Shown here: positions 35,352 to 43,126 of the stretch, in pieces
How positions within the stretch are numbered: the first letter of the stretch is position 1
Layout of the letters: each line of letters starts with the position of its first letter
Assembly (NCBI GenBank): GCA_902606555.1
Contig: CACLGQ010000005.1
Span: 1 to 45,634, forward strand
DNA length: 45,634 nt
Source: an uncultured Bacteroidota bacterium
Lineage (GTDB): Bacteria; Bacteroidota; Bacteroidia; Flavobacteriales; Flavobacteriaceae
Direction of reading: 5' to 3'
The notes under the pieces: generated by a model
The model's database searches: none
What the model was told of the DNA's origin: nothing
Seen by the model: the letters and a program-made list of their open reading frames with translations, nothing else
Made by a program: the position numbers and the translations under genes

Positions 35352-35861
35352 ATGGACTCAAAATTTCCTGAACAATCAAAAACAATTCAAACTGACTTTG
35401 TTCTACCTGCTGACACTAATAGTTTAAATAACTTATTTGGAGGAGAATTATTAGCAAGAATGGATAAAGTTGCCAGTATTGCGGCTATTAAACATTCAGA
35501 ACAAATAGTTGTTACTGCATCAATAAATAATGTAGCTTTTGGAGAACCAGTGCCCAATGGAAGTATTCTTACGATTGAAGCAAAAGTTTCACGTGCTTTT
35601 AACTCATCAATGGAGGTTTTTATTGATGTTTGGAAACAAAATAAAACAGATAAAAAGAAAGTAAAAGTTAATGAAGCTATTTACACATTTGTAGCTGTCA
35701 ATGAAAATGGAAAGCCTGTTAAAGTACCATTAATTTTACCTCAAACAGATATAGAAAAAACCCGTTTTGATGCAGCTCTCAGAAGAAGACAATTAAGTTT
35801 AGTATTGGCAGGTAAGATGAGCCCTAGTGATGCTACAGAATTAAAGGCAATCTTTGATTGA
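35352..35861 (+). CDS. Acyl-CoA thioesterase, hot-dog fold (YciA/BACH type)
   Basis: The 169-residue protein has family signatures NNLFGGELLARMDKVASIAA (about 26-45), where the Asn/Asp region is catalytic, then TASINNVAFGEPVPNGSIL and AIYTFVAVNENGKPV. It hydrolyses acyl-CoA thioesters in the cytoplasm; chain-length preference cannot be read. The next gene starts inside its last codons, which suggests coupling. Confidence 0.92.
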   Translation: MDSKFPEQSKTIQTDFVLPADTNSLNNLFGGELLARMDKVASIAAIKHSEQIVVTASINNVAFGEPVPNGSILTIEAKVSRAFNSSMEVFIDVWKQNKTDKKKVKVNEAIYTFVAVNENGKPVKVPLILPQTDIEKTRFDAALRRRQLSLVLAGKMSPSDATELKAIFD

Positions 35862-36774
35862 TTTGAACTATAGATCTTTTTTAATATTATTTATTTTACT
35901 ATCTCCGTTTTTTGGATTCTGTCAAGTTGAATCAAATTATACTATAAAAATATTGGGAGTTGTTCAGGACGGTGGTTTCCCACATTTGGGTAATAATAAT
36001 ACATGTTGTGAAAATATTAAGGAGGATAAATATGTAACATCAATTATGTTAGTTAATGATAAAAATGATGAATCATATCTATTTGATGCATCACCTGACA
36101 TAAATAAACAACTTAATTTCATGGGTGATAGAATTAAGAAAGATTTAAAAGGTATTTTTTTGACACATGCTCATATTGGTCATTATACTGGCTTAATGTA
36201 TTTTGGTAGAGAAGCTCTAAACTCCAAATTAGTTAATGTTTATGCGATGCCAAGAATGAAAAAGTTTCTTGAAGATAACGGACCATGGAGTCAATTAGTT
36301 TCTTTACAAAATATTTTAATCAAAGAATTGAGTAATGAATCTAAGATTTCGATTGACTCTAATGTTGTTGTTCAGCCAGTGGAGGTTCCTCACAGAGCTG
36401 AATTTTCAGAAACTGTTGGGTATAAAATTTACGGACCCAACAAAATAGCTCTATTTATCCCAGATATTGATAAATGGCACCTATGGGAAAAATCTATTAT
36501 TGATGAGATTAAACAAGTTGACTATGCAATAATTGATGCTACTTTTTTCGATTCTAAAGAGGTTAACTATCGAGATATTTCAGAAATCCCACACCCTTTT
36601 GTTACTGAAAGTATGGATCTTTTTGATTCAATAGATATTAAAGAAAAAAATAAAATATATTTTATACATCTAAATCATACAAATCCTTTAATTAATAAAG
36701 AGAGTGATCAATATAAATTGGTCAGAAGCAAAGGATATAATGTAGCTGAAGAGGGTATGAAATTAAATCTCTAA
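35854..36774 (+). CDS. PqqB-like metallo-beta-lactamase-fold protein, exported
   Basis: The protein has 306 residues; a TTG start overlapping the thioesterase gene is used, and a TTG three codons later would also serve. A signal sequence (FLILFILLSPFFGFCQ) is followed by ILGVVQDGGFPHLG and NTCCEN (about 37-55), the metal motif FLTHAHIGHYTGL (about 106-118), HRAEFSETVGY, and HLNHTNPL near the C-terminus. The layout is that of PqqB and relatives. No other pqq genes are in the window and PqqB itself is not exported, so this is probably a different hydrolase or oxygenase of the fold. Confidence 0.83.
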   Translation: MIDLNYRSFLILFILLSPFFGFCQVESNYTIKILGVVQDGGFPHLGNNNTCCENIKEDKYVTSIMLVNDKNDESYLFDASPDINKQLNFMGDRIKKDLKGIFLTHAHIGHYTGLMYFGREALNSKLVNVYAMPRMKKFLEDNGPWSQLVSLQNILIKELSNESKISIDSNVVVQPVEVPHRAEFSETVGYKIYGPNKIALFIPDIDKWHLWEKSIIDEIKQVDYAIIDATFFDSKEVNYRDISEIPHPFVTESMDLFDSIDIKEKNKIYFIHLNHTNPLINKESDQYKLVRSKGYNVAEEGMKLNL

Positions 36775-37190
36775 ACTAGAGATCCCGTTATATTTATCTC
36801 ACAATTTAAAGCTCCTGATATTGGACAATTTTTCTTTGCATCCTCTGCTAATTCATCGAATTTTTCTTTATTTATCCCAGGCACTTTTGCTTTTAAATCT
36901 AAGTCAATTGAAATTATTTTCCCATCAACAAAAGTTAATACTGCATCAGTATTAAGTTCGTTTGGAACATAATCTGATTCATTCAAAACAAAACTTAATT
37001 TCATATTGAAACACCCTGCAAGCGCTGCAGCAATAAGTTCTTCAGGATTTGTTCCTAATTTACCATTATCATTTTCAAATCTTGTTTTAAAAGAGTAGGG
37101 CATATTATGAAATGCACCACTTTCTGCGGTCAAAACACCTGTACCTGTGGGACCATCACCTTTCCAAATTGCAGTTATTTTTCTTTTCAT
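36771..37190 (-). CDS. OsmC-family peroxiredoxin
   Basis: The 139-residue cytoplasmic protein has the two redox cysteines of the OsmC subgroup: AAALAGCFNMKLSFVL (about 54-69) and AKKNCPISGALN (about 118-129). GTNPEELIAAALAGC is the typical active-site helix and GTGVLTAESGAFHNMPYSF the N-terminal part. It detoxifies organic hydroperoxides. The gene is convergent with the PqqB-like gene, overlapping it by four bases. Confidence 0.94.
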   Translation of the reverse strand: MKRKITAIWKGDGPTGTGVLTAESGAFHNMPYSFKTRFENDNGKLGTNPEELIAAALAGCFNMKLSFVLNESDYVPNELNTDAVLTFVDGKIISIDLDLKAKVPGINKEKFDELAEDAKKNCPISGALNCEINITGSLV

Positions 37191-37240
37191 ATTCTTGAAT
37201 TTTAATTAATCTATTCTAATTTAATTAATTATCGTGGCAT

Positions 37241-37248
37241 TAAGTTTG
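37241..37248 (+). promoter_or_regulatory. Candidate -7 element (TAAGTTTG) of the DUF6150 gene
   Basis: A perfect TAnnTTTG match, the same octamer as before the OmpA-family gene, ends 15 bases before the ATG at 37264. No clear -33 element is seen. Confidence 0.38.
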
Positions 37249-37263
37249 AATTTATTATAATAA

Positions 37264-37596
37264 ATGAAGAAATTAACTTTATTTTTTTTATTGATATTTT
37301 TTAATATATCCTACTCCCAAAAGGTATTTTCAACTGATTATGCTTCACAATCAGATATAAAAGTTTTTGTTGTAGATTATGAATCTCAGGCAGATTTAAA
37401 GGTCTTCAAAGTTGATTATCAGTCTCAAGCAAAAGGCAATGACGGGTTGTGGTATTTTGTGGATTATTCATCACAATCTGATAAAAAAATCTACTTTGTT
37501 GATTACAGTAGTCAAGCTGATTTAAAAATATATTTTGTAAAATATAAGTCGCAAGCTAGGTGGAAAAATAAAAGTAAAAAGTTTCTATTGTATTAA
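37264..37596 (+). CDS. DUF6150-type secreted repeat protein
   Basis: The 110-residue protein has a signal peptide (cut near NISYSQ). The mature part is built of six short units of about 12-14 residues: KVFSTDYASQSDI, KVFVVDYESQADL, KVFKVDYQSQAKG, WYFVDYSSQSDK, KIYFVDYSSQADL and KIYFVKYKSQARW. Each unit starts with a beta-prone stretch and has the constant D/K-Y-x-S-Q core. This matches the family known as DUF6150. Function is unknown; regular beta units suggest a small solenoid or propeller-like fold. It is convergent with the barrel gene, with no gap. Confidence 0.85.
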   Translation: MKKLTLFFLLIFFNISYSQKVFSTDYASQSDIKVFVVDYESQADLKVFKVDYQSQAKGNDGLWYFVDYSSQSDKKIYFVDYSSQADLKIYFVKYKSQARWKNKSKKFLLY

Positions 37597-38211
37597 TTAG
37601 AATCTTTTTCCTATTGAAAAGCCTCCTCTTAATAGTAATTCAGGCCTTATTTCACCTTTTTTTAATAGAAACCTGCCTACTCCGCCACTAATTTGGAATG
37701 TCCATCCTTTTTTATTAATCCATTTTTGGCCTATTGCAGCTCCAGGTGCAATATCAAAAAAGTTCTCTTCAACTGTTTCCCAATAACTTATACCAGAGCT
37801 ATTCTGATCGGGGTTAAAATATTCTACATCATGTTTACCAAAAGAAAATTTAGTGAATACCTCAGCAAAAAATCCAGCACCACCAAAATCTCTTTTATTA
37901 AAAAAATAAAAACGATAGAAGGGAGTCAACGATAGTTTATCAGTCCAATTTTTTGATGCTGAATTGTTATCACCTGCATTTAAAAAAAGGCTAACTCCAT
38001 ATGATGAATAAGGGTCTTTAATTCTTTCATAGGTTATATCAAAAGCTGGTAAACTTAGAATGTCAATTAAATCCAGTTTTAATTCATTTTGACCTAATTC
38101 TTCAAATAGTTCTGAGATTTGATTATCATTCTTTAAAACCTCTACTTGTTGAACTTCTTGTGAATAGATACAGTTAAAAAAAAATAAAGTTAAAATGATA
38201 AGATTTCTCAC
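37597..38211 (-). CDS. Small outer-membrane beta-barrel-like protein
   Basis: The 204-residue protein has a signal peptide (cut near NCIYSQ). From about residue 48 it shows strands typical of eight-stranded barrels of the DUF3575/OmpW kind: FDITYERIKDPYSSYGVSLF, LTPFYRFYF, GAGFFAEVFTKFSFG, GAAIGQKWI and a last strand LLLRGGFSIGKRF. It overlaps the stop of the lipoprotein gene upstream by four bases (ATGA), so the two are coupled. No specific function can be given. Confidence 0.72.
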   Translation of the reverse strand: MRNLIILTLFFFNCIYSQEVQQVEVLKNDNQISELFEELGQNELKLDLIDILSLPAFDITYERIKDPYSSYGVSLFLNAGDNNSASKNWTDKLSLTPFYRFYFFNKRDFGGAGFFAEVFTKFSFGKHDVEYFNPDQNSSGISYWETVEENFFDIAPGAAIGQKWINKKGWTFQISGGVGRFLLKKGEIRPELLLRGGFSIGKRF

Positions 38212-38432
38212 TCTGTGCAGTATTCTTCTCCAATAATGAATGAGTTATAAGTATCTCTTGTCACTTCAGCTTGACCTCCACCACCAGTATTCTGGCTATT
38301 TTGGGTTCCGCCAGTTGAAGTTAATGTAAAAAAATACTTACCATCAATTTCGTATTTGTCTACAATTGTACCACAATTATAAGTGCTACATGAACTTATG
38401 ATAAATAAAAGGATTATAAATATTTTTTTCAA
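38208..38432 (-). CDS. Small lipoprotein coupled to barrel gene
   Basis: The 74-residue protein has a lipobox (FIISSCS, Cys at 15). The mature part is short, with CGTIVDKYEIDGKYFFTLTS, a Gly/Asn/Gln-rich loop (GGTQNSQNTGGGG), and SFIIGEEYCTE at the end; the two non-lipid Cys residues could form a disulfide. A KYFFTL-type strand suggests a small beta fold. It is not recognised as a named family. It heads a two-gene operon with the barrel protein. Confidence 0.65.
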   Translation of the reverse strand: MKKIFIILLFIISSCSTYNCGTIVDKYEIDGKYFFTLTSTGGTQNSQNTGGGGQAEVTRDTYNSFIIGEEYCTE

Positions 38433-38506
38433 ATTTCTGATGTTATTATAATATAAATTTAGCTATATTTTCGGATATTAATAGTTAAAAATTTACTAAT
38501 CTTAAG

Positions 38507-39274
38507 ATGAACTTTCACCCAAATGATGATAGAATAAGCTTTAATTTTAAAGAGCACTATTACATTGTTGATGGTATAAGAATTAAATATTCTGTAACCC
38601 AAATCATAGATAACTTTTTTCCAGAATTTGATTCTGAGTATTGGTCTAGAATTAAGGCTAAAGAAAAGTTAGAGTTTCTGGGAAAAAAAATTGACACCCA
38701 TAATCTTGATAACTTCCAAAAAAAAATTTTAGATGATTGGGAATTAAAAAGAATAGACTCAGCAAAAAAAGGCACTTTTTTACATGAATCAATTGAAAAT
38801 TATTACAATAAAAAATTGCAAGGAGAATTTCCTCCTGAGTTTAGATTTTTTAAAGAATTTGTAGATAAATATCCAACAATTGAACCTTACAAAACCGAAT
38901 GGAAAGTTTTTGATTCAAAATCTTCAATAGCAGGTACAATTGATATGGTTTATAAAAAGCCAAATAATGAGCTATTTATATTTGATTGGAAAAGAACTAC
39001 TAAGCTAGTCAATGATATTGGCACAATAATAAAAAGTGATTTTGAATATGGATATGATGAACTAGACAACTTACCTAATAATAGTTATACTAAATATTGT
39101 CTACAACAAAACCTTTATAAATATATTTTAGAGGACAACTATGGGGAAAAGGTTAGCTCAATGAATATATTAGTTCTGCATCCAAGATATCATAGATACT
39201 TTCATCTTAAAGTACCTAACCTAAAAAAGGAGACAGAATTTTTAATTAGAAAGGCTAGAGAAAAATCTATTTAA
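38507..39274 (+). CDS. Stand-alone PD-(D/E)XK (RecB-like) nuclease
   Basis: The 255-residue protein carries SVTQIIDNFF near the start, GTFLHESIENYY (about 88-99, the GxxxHxxxE motif), AGTIDMVY (about 143), FIFDWKRTTK (about 159-168) and CLQQNLYKYIL (about 203-213), a complete RecB-type nuclease motif series. No helicase or CRISPR gene is next to it. Similar free-standing nucleases occur in phages and bacteria with mostly unknown roles; DNA processing is likely. It has a convergent small membrane gene overlapping its 3' end by eight bases. Confidence 0.83.
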   Translation: MNFHPNDDRISFNFKEHYYIVDGIRIKYSVTQIIDNFFPEFDSEYWSRIKAKEKLEFLGKKIDTHNLDNFQKKILDDWELKRIDSAKKGTFLHESIENYYNKKLQGEFPPEFRFFKEFVDKYPTIEPYKTEWKVFDSKSSIAGTIDMVYKKPNNELFIFDWKRTTKLVNDIGTIIKSDFEYGYDELDNLPNNSYTKYCLQQNLYKYILEDNYGEKVSSMNILVLHPRYHRYFHLKVPNLKKETEFLIRKAREKSI

Positions 39275-39443
39275 AAAAATACATTAAAATCCTGGATAAA
39301 ATTCCAATTATAAAAATTATAAAGATAAATGTAATCGCTATTTCAAAAATAAGAAACAATAAAACTAAAAGACAAATTAACCTAACAATGTCCTTTATTT
39401 TTTGAGGGAGATAACCAAAAAAATATTTATCAAAAAAACTCAT
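39267..39443 (-). CDS. 58-residue membrane protein, unannotated size class
   Basis: An ATG-initiated frame of 58 codons starts in the divergent gap to the methyltransferase and ends inside the last codons of the nuclease gene. The product reads MSFFDKYFFGYLPQKIKD and then a long hydrophobic stretch with two possible helices (about 19-34 and 36-55) ending in RILMYFFK. A perfect TAnnTTTG on its strand (39466-39473) lies 22 bases upstream of the start. No family is recognised. Confidence 0.55.
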   Translation of the reverse strand: MSFFDKYFFGYLPQKIKDIVRLICLLVLLFLIFEIAITFIFIIFIIGILSRILMYFFK

Positions 39444-39465
39444 GAGTTTTAATTAAATTACATTT

Positions 39466-39473
39466 CAAAATTA
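39466..39473 (-). promoter_or_regulatory. Candidate -7 element (TAATTTTG) of the 58-residue membrane protein gene
   Basis: Read on the minus strand it is a perfect TAnnTTTG match and ends 22 bases before the ATG at 39443. It overlaps the start codon of the divergent methyltransferase gene. Confidence 0.33.
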
Positions 39474-40090
39474 TGAACAATAATTTAAAAAATCATTGGG
39501 ATAATATTTATCATAGTAAAAATGAGGATGATGTTAGTTGGTTTCAAAAAATACCAGAAACATCAATTGATATTATTAATAGTATTAATGTAAAAAAACA
39601 ATCAAAAATCATAGATGTTGGAAGTGGAAGAAGCAGGCTTTTTAAGAGCTTGATTGAGCAAGGATACGATAATTTGACATATTTAGATATATCAAAATCG
39701 GCTGCAAAAAAATCAAGAAATTTTTTAGGGGAACAGTCAAAAAAAATAGAATGGATTGTTAAGGATATTTTAAATTTTGAGCCAATACAAAAGTATGATA
39801 TTTGGCATGATAGAGCTGTATTTCATTTTTTAACTGACCAAAGTCAAATTAAACAATATGTCGATCTGGTCTCAAGAAATATTTCAAATGATGGATACTT
39901 AATAATAGGAACTTTCTCTAAAAATGGACCTTCAAAATGTAGTGGACTAAGTGTTAGTAGATATACAAAACAATTAATTCAAGAAACATTCATTAAAAAT
40001 TTTGAACTCATCGATTCATTCCACATTGATCATATCACACCCTTCAATACAACACAAAACTTTCTGTTTTCAATTTTTAAAAAACATTAA
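39473..40090 (+). CDS. Class I SAM-dependent methyltransferase
   Basis: The 205-residue cytoplasmic protein has HWDNIYHSKNEDDVSWFQ at the start, the SAM-binding motif SKIIDVGSGRSRLF (about 43-56), YLDISKSAA, IVKDILNF and WHDRAVFHFLT (about 118-128). The WFQ start and HDRAVFHFLT motif place it among small-molecule methyltransferases like the thiopurine or tellurite-linked group. No DNA-methyltransferase motif such as NPPY or PCQ is seen. The substrate is unknown. UbiE/MenG follows within eight bases. Confidence 0.83.
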   Translation: MNNNLKNHWDNIYHSKNEDDVSWFQKIPETSIDIINSINVKKQSKIIDVGSGRSRLFKSLIEQGYDNLTYLDISKSAAKKSRNFLGEQSKKIEWIVKDILNFEPIQKYDIWHDRAVFHFLTDQSQIKQYVDLVSRNISNDGYLIIGTFSKNGPSKCSGLSVSRYTKQLIQETFIKNFELIDSFHIDHITPFNTTQNFLFSIFKKH

Positions 40091-40098
40091 TTATTATA

Positions 40099-40800
40099 AT
40101 GACCAAAAGAAGTAATCTGAATAAAGAAATGTTTGATTCTATATCCAAAGAATATGATTTTATCAATAATCTCATAACTTTTGGATTTCATAAAAAATGG
40201 AAAAAAGAAATTATTGAAATTGTAAAAAAAATCAAACCGAAAAAAATTTTAGATTTAGCCACAGGCACGGCTGATATTGCTATCCAGCTTTCATCTATTG
40301 AAAATTGTAAAATTATAGCTGTAGATCCATCTACTAAAATGCTCAAAATTGGACATAGAAAAATTCAAAAACTTAATTCAAATAAAAATATTCTTTTGGA
40401 AGAGGGTAACTCTGAAAATTTAAAATATGGTAAAAAAACATTTGATGCGGTAACAATTGGCTACGGAGTTAGAAATTTTACAAATCTTAAAAAATCTCTA
40501 AATGAAACTTATAGAGTTTTAAAAAATGATGGATTGTTGATAATACTTGAAACATCATTGCCCACAAATCCATTAATGAGTTTTTTTTATAATATACACA
40601 CTAAACTTTATGTTAGATTGATTGGAATGATATTTTCTAATAATTCAAACGCTTATAAATATCTACAATCTTCAGCAAAAACATTTCCTCACGGTGAGGC
40701 TTTTAAAAAAATACTAATAGACCTTAATTTTAAGGATGTAAGATTTGAAATTAAACTATTTGGCGCATCAACCATATACGTTGCAAAAAAAAGTATCTAA
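40099..40800 (+). CDS. ubiE: Demethylmenaquinone methyltransferase UbiE/MenG
   Basis: The 233-residue protein begins with MFDSISKEYDFINNLITFG (from residue 10), the UbiE signature, followed by ILDLATGTADIAIQLS (SAM motif), VTIGYGVRNFTNL (about 119-131) and RVLKNDGLLIILETS. It converts demethylmenaquinone to menaquinone in the inner membrane; menaquinone is the usual Bacteroidota quinone. The gene is co-directional with the preceding methyltransferase. Confidence 0.95.
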   Translation: MTKRSNLNKEMFDSISKEYDFINNLITFGFHKKWKKEIIEIVKKIKPKKILDLATGTADIAIQLSSIENCKIIAVDPSTKMLKIGHRKIQKLNSNKNILLEEGNSENLKYGKKTFDAVTIGYGVRNFTNLKKSLNETYRVLKNDGLLIILETSLPTNPLMSFFYNIHTKLYVRLIGMIFSNNSNAYKYLQSSAKTFPHGEAFKKILIDLNFKDVRFEIKLFGASTIYVAKKSI

Positions 40801-40852
40801 AAATATATTAAATATTAAATTTTTTATATCATTGTTATTCTAAAAAATAATT

Positions 40853-41350
40853 ATGAAAAATTTTATTGTACTATTAAGTTTAATTTTTGCATTTAACTTA
40901 AATGCTAATACAGATCCTAATGATTTTGAGATATTAAAACAACTTGAAGGAAAATGGGTCGGAACATTGGAAAGAACAGATGAGTCATCAGATAGTTTAA
41001 TTCTAGAATTTAGTATTGCATCAAATGGCAGTGCTATTCTGGAAGAAAGTAACACAGGTGGTGTTGAAATGCTAAGTATATTTAATTATCAAAATGATGA
41101 ATTGCTTTTGACTCACTATTGCGGATTACAGAATAAACCCGTATCTAAACTTATATCAAATGAAAATGGAAAGTTGATTTTCAAAACAGATGATGATATG
41201 AGTGGCTTAAGTTTGAAAAAAGACACTTATGTTACATCTTGGGAAATTGATTTAGTTCCTAATGATGAAAACAAAATCATTTATAATTATACTGTGAGTG
41301 GCCCCAACAGTGTTGCAACTACTGCATCAGCAGAAATGACTAGAATTTAG
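40853..41350 (+). CDS. Secreted lipocalin-like protein (DUF1579-like)
   Basis: The 165-residue protein has a signal peptide (cut near LNANT). FEILKQLEGKWVGTLERTD (about 24-42) followed by LILEFSIASNGSAILEES and a late strand NKIIYNYTVSG resembles small calycin-type domains such as DUF1579, beginning with the LxGxW motif. Function is unknown. A bidirectional terminator follows directly. The unit seems monocistronic. Confidence 0.68.
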   Translation: MKNFIVLLSLIFAFNLNANTDPNDFEILKQLEGKWVGTLERTDESSDSLILEFSIASNGSAILEESNTGGVEMLSIFNYQNDELLLTHYCGLQNKPVSKLISNENGKLIFKTDDDMSGLSLKKDTYVTSWEIDLVPNDENKIIYNYTVSGPNSVATTASAEMTRI

Positions 41351-41364
41351 ACTTCAATTTATCT

Positions 41365-41397
41365 AAAAAAAAGAGCCCTTCGTTAGGGCTCTTTTTT
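41365..41397. terminator. Bidirectional terminator between convergent genes
   Basis: AAAAGAGCCCT and AGGGCTCTTTT pair perfectly around the five-base loop TCGTT, flanked by A and T tracts. It lies between the stop codons at 41350 and 41418 of two convergent secreted-protein genes. Confidence 0.92.
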
Positions 41398-41417
41398 GTT
41401 TGTAATTTTTACTTTAT

Positions 41418-42110
41418 CTATTTGTATTCTTTTATTAGTACACGAGTAAAAGTTTGAGAAAATTCAGCAAATTCACCAGTCGTTTCGAAAAATTCTGAAA
41501 AAGCTTTTGCTTCATCATCATTTTTAGGACCAAATGTAAAAGCAGAGTTTAGGTTTTCATATGTTGCATATATAAAAAGATTCTCTCCATTACTTACCCC
41601 ATGTGTAATTTGACCAGTTCCTGAGAATCCTGGAAAATTAAACTTATCCATAACTTTAGAATAAGCTTCATAAAATGCAGGTGCATTTTTGGTTTTTACT
41701 TTGAATAGCCAAGCTTGACCAATAGGATTAACAGCCTCTTGATTAACAGCTTGTGTAACAATTCCCGCAGATCTCCTAACACTGTCAACTAGCGGTCTTA
41801 CTTTTTCAACATAGTTATCCCATTTAGAACCACTTAAAGTAGATAAAAAATTGGCTAAAGATTCAGGTGAAGGACTTAAAAAGCTTAAAATATGAGTTTC
41901 CTCAAAACCTTGTCCTGCAATTTGAATTCTTGAAAAACTTAAAGTTACATCATCAGGAAAATCTAAAGATGAATAAAAACCATCTACAGTCTTTTCTAAT
42001 TCAACAACATCTTCACCCTCCACTTCAAGAAGAACATCATACCAATATCCATCTTGTGCAGATAATGAAAATGAAAATAGAGTTATTAATATGTATATAT
42101 ATTTTTTCAT
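41418..42110 (-). CDS. Secreted protein of unknown function with two similar halves
   Basis: The 230-residue protein has a signal peptide (cut near SLSAQ). Two similar halves seem present: GYWYDVLLEVEGEDVVELEK (about 21) and GQAWLFKVKTKNAPAFYEAY (about 132), each a strand followed by a helix and then a later strand (THILSFLSP; LFIYATYEN). This recalls the protein at 12033-12812 and would fit a tandem ferredoxin-like or ABM-type fold. No catalytic motif is visible. It is monocistronic and ends at a shared terminator. Confidence 0.66.
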   Translation of the reverse strand: MKKYIYILITLFSFSLSAQDGYWYDVLLEVEGEDVVELEKTVDGFYSSLDFPDDVTLSFSRIQIAGQGFEETHILSFLSPSPESLANFLSTLSGSKWDNYVEKVRPLVDSVRRSAGIVTQAVNQEAVNPIGQAWLFKVKTKNAPAFYEAYSKVMDKFNFPGFSGTGQITHGVSNGENLFIYATYENLNSAFTFGPKNDDEAKAFSEFFETTGEFAEFSQTFTRVLIKEYK

Positions 42111-42184
42111 AATTAATTATTTAATAAACAATAATAATTTATTTTTTTAATGTTTTAAGCAAAAAAAGTATCGATCAAGGAAGC

Positions 42185-42835
42185 TTAACAATAACTTAAT
42201 ATTTTATTGTAGTGATAAATTTTAAAACCATTTCCATGGTTTTTAGATTCATTAACCATTGCTTTGGCTACATCGGATGCTTTAATGGGTTTATAATTAT
42301 CAGGCATTAGAAATGATAAAATTGGAATTATAATTTGAGCTATTTTTTCACCAAATCTATTCTCTTTTCTTTTACCTAGAAGTAACGAAGGTCGATAAAC
42401 TGTTGATGATTTTAGCTGTTGTGACTCAACCTCTTTTTCGATCTCTCCTTTTAATTTTAAATAAAAACTTTTATTATTTATATCAGCACCAGCTGATGAT
42501 ACAAATGAAAAGTGTTTTACATTTTTTTCTTTACATGCTCTTACGGCTAGTGAAATAATACCAAAATCAATTTCCCGATATTTCTTCTTATTAAAACCGA
42601 CCTTGGATTGAGTAGTGCCAATTGCAGCTAAGACAACATCACTCTCTTCAATTACTGATAGATATTGATTATAGTTTGAGAAGTCAATTAACCTTAGTTT
42701 TGACTTTTTGGATTTTAATTCAACATCTTGTCTGGAAACCACATTAATATTTTTAAAATAATTATCATCTTCAAGTAGTTTTAAAATTTCAGAGCCTATT
42801 AATCCAGTAGACCCAAATAAAGTAATTGATGCCAT
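42185..42835 (-). CDS. NAD(P)-binding Rossmann protein (HTATIP2/YwnB-like)
   Basis: The 216-residue cytoplasmic protein starts with the dinucleotide-binding motif ITLFGSTGLIGSEILKLL (about 4-21), followed by DVVLAAIGTTQSKVG (about 66-80), FSFVSSAGAD (about 107) and FYLKLKGEIEKEV, containing a YxxxK-like site, then YRPSLLLGKR. It belongs to the atypical short-chain dehydrogenases related to HTATIP2. The substrate is unknown. The gene stands alone. Confidence 0.85.
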   Translation of the reverse strand: MASITLFGSTGLIGSEILKLLEDDNYFKNINVVSRQDVELKSKKSKLRLIDFSNYNQYLSVIEESDVVLAAIGTTQSKVGFNKKKYREIDFGIISLAVRACKEKNVKHFSFVSSAGADINNKSFYLKLKGEIEKEVESQQLKSSTVYRPSLLLGKRKENRFGEKIAQIIIPILSFLMPDNYKPIKASDVAKAMVNESKNHGNGFKIYHYNKILSYC

Positions 42836-42899
42836 TCAAACATAAATTTAAACAATACTTAATGAACAATACAAAACTTAAGGTTAATAAGCTAATATT

Positions 42900-43049
42900 T
42901 TACTTTTCTTTTGAACTCTTCTTATCAGCTTGTTTCATAATCTGAAGGTAGTCGTTATAAGAATATCTTTTACCTTTAAAATAAACGGAGTGGATCGCAG
43001 CAGGGATGCTAATTTTGGTCAATGCTATGTCTCTTTTTGTTAATCGCAT
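42900..43049 (-). CDS. 49-residue basic protein, unannotated size class
   Basis: An ATG-initiated frame of 49 codons fills most of the gap between two recognised genes. The product opens MRLTKRDIALTKISIPAAIH, continues with SVYFKGKRYSYNDYLQIM and ends in a Lys-rich tail, so it is strongly basic and has no membrane segment. The even mix of residues, unlike translated AT-rich non-coding DNA, supports coding. No family is recognised; a ribosome-associated or nucleic-acid-binding role is only a guess from charge. Confidence 0.55.
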   Translation of the reverse strand: MRLTKRDIALTKISIPAAIHSVYFKGKRYSYNDYLQIMKQADKKSSKEK

Positions 43050-43126
43050 AATTTTTTCGGAAATTTCAAGATACAATATTTTTATATATATTTAGAACAT
43101 GTCATAGATCAAATCTACTTAACTCC

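Noticed and set aside
38507..40090. PD-(D/E)XK nuclease and nearby methyltransferase considered as a restriction-modification system
   Set aside because: The methyltransferase lacks DNA-methyltransferase motifs (no NPPY-like or PCQ motif), resembles small-molecule enzymes, and a separate small gene lies between on the other strand.
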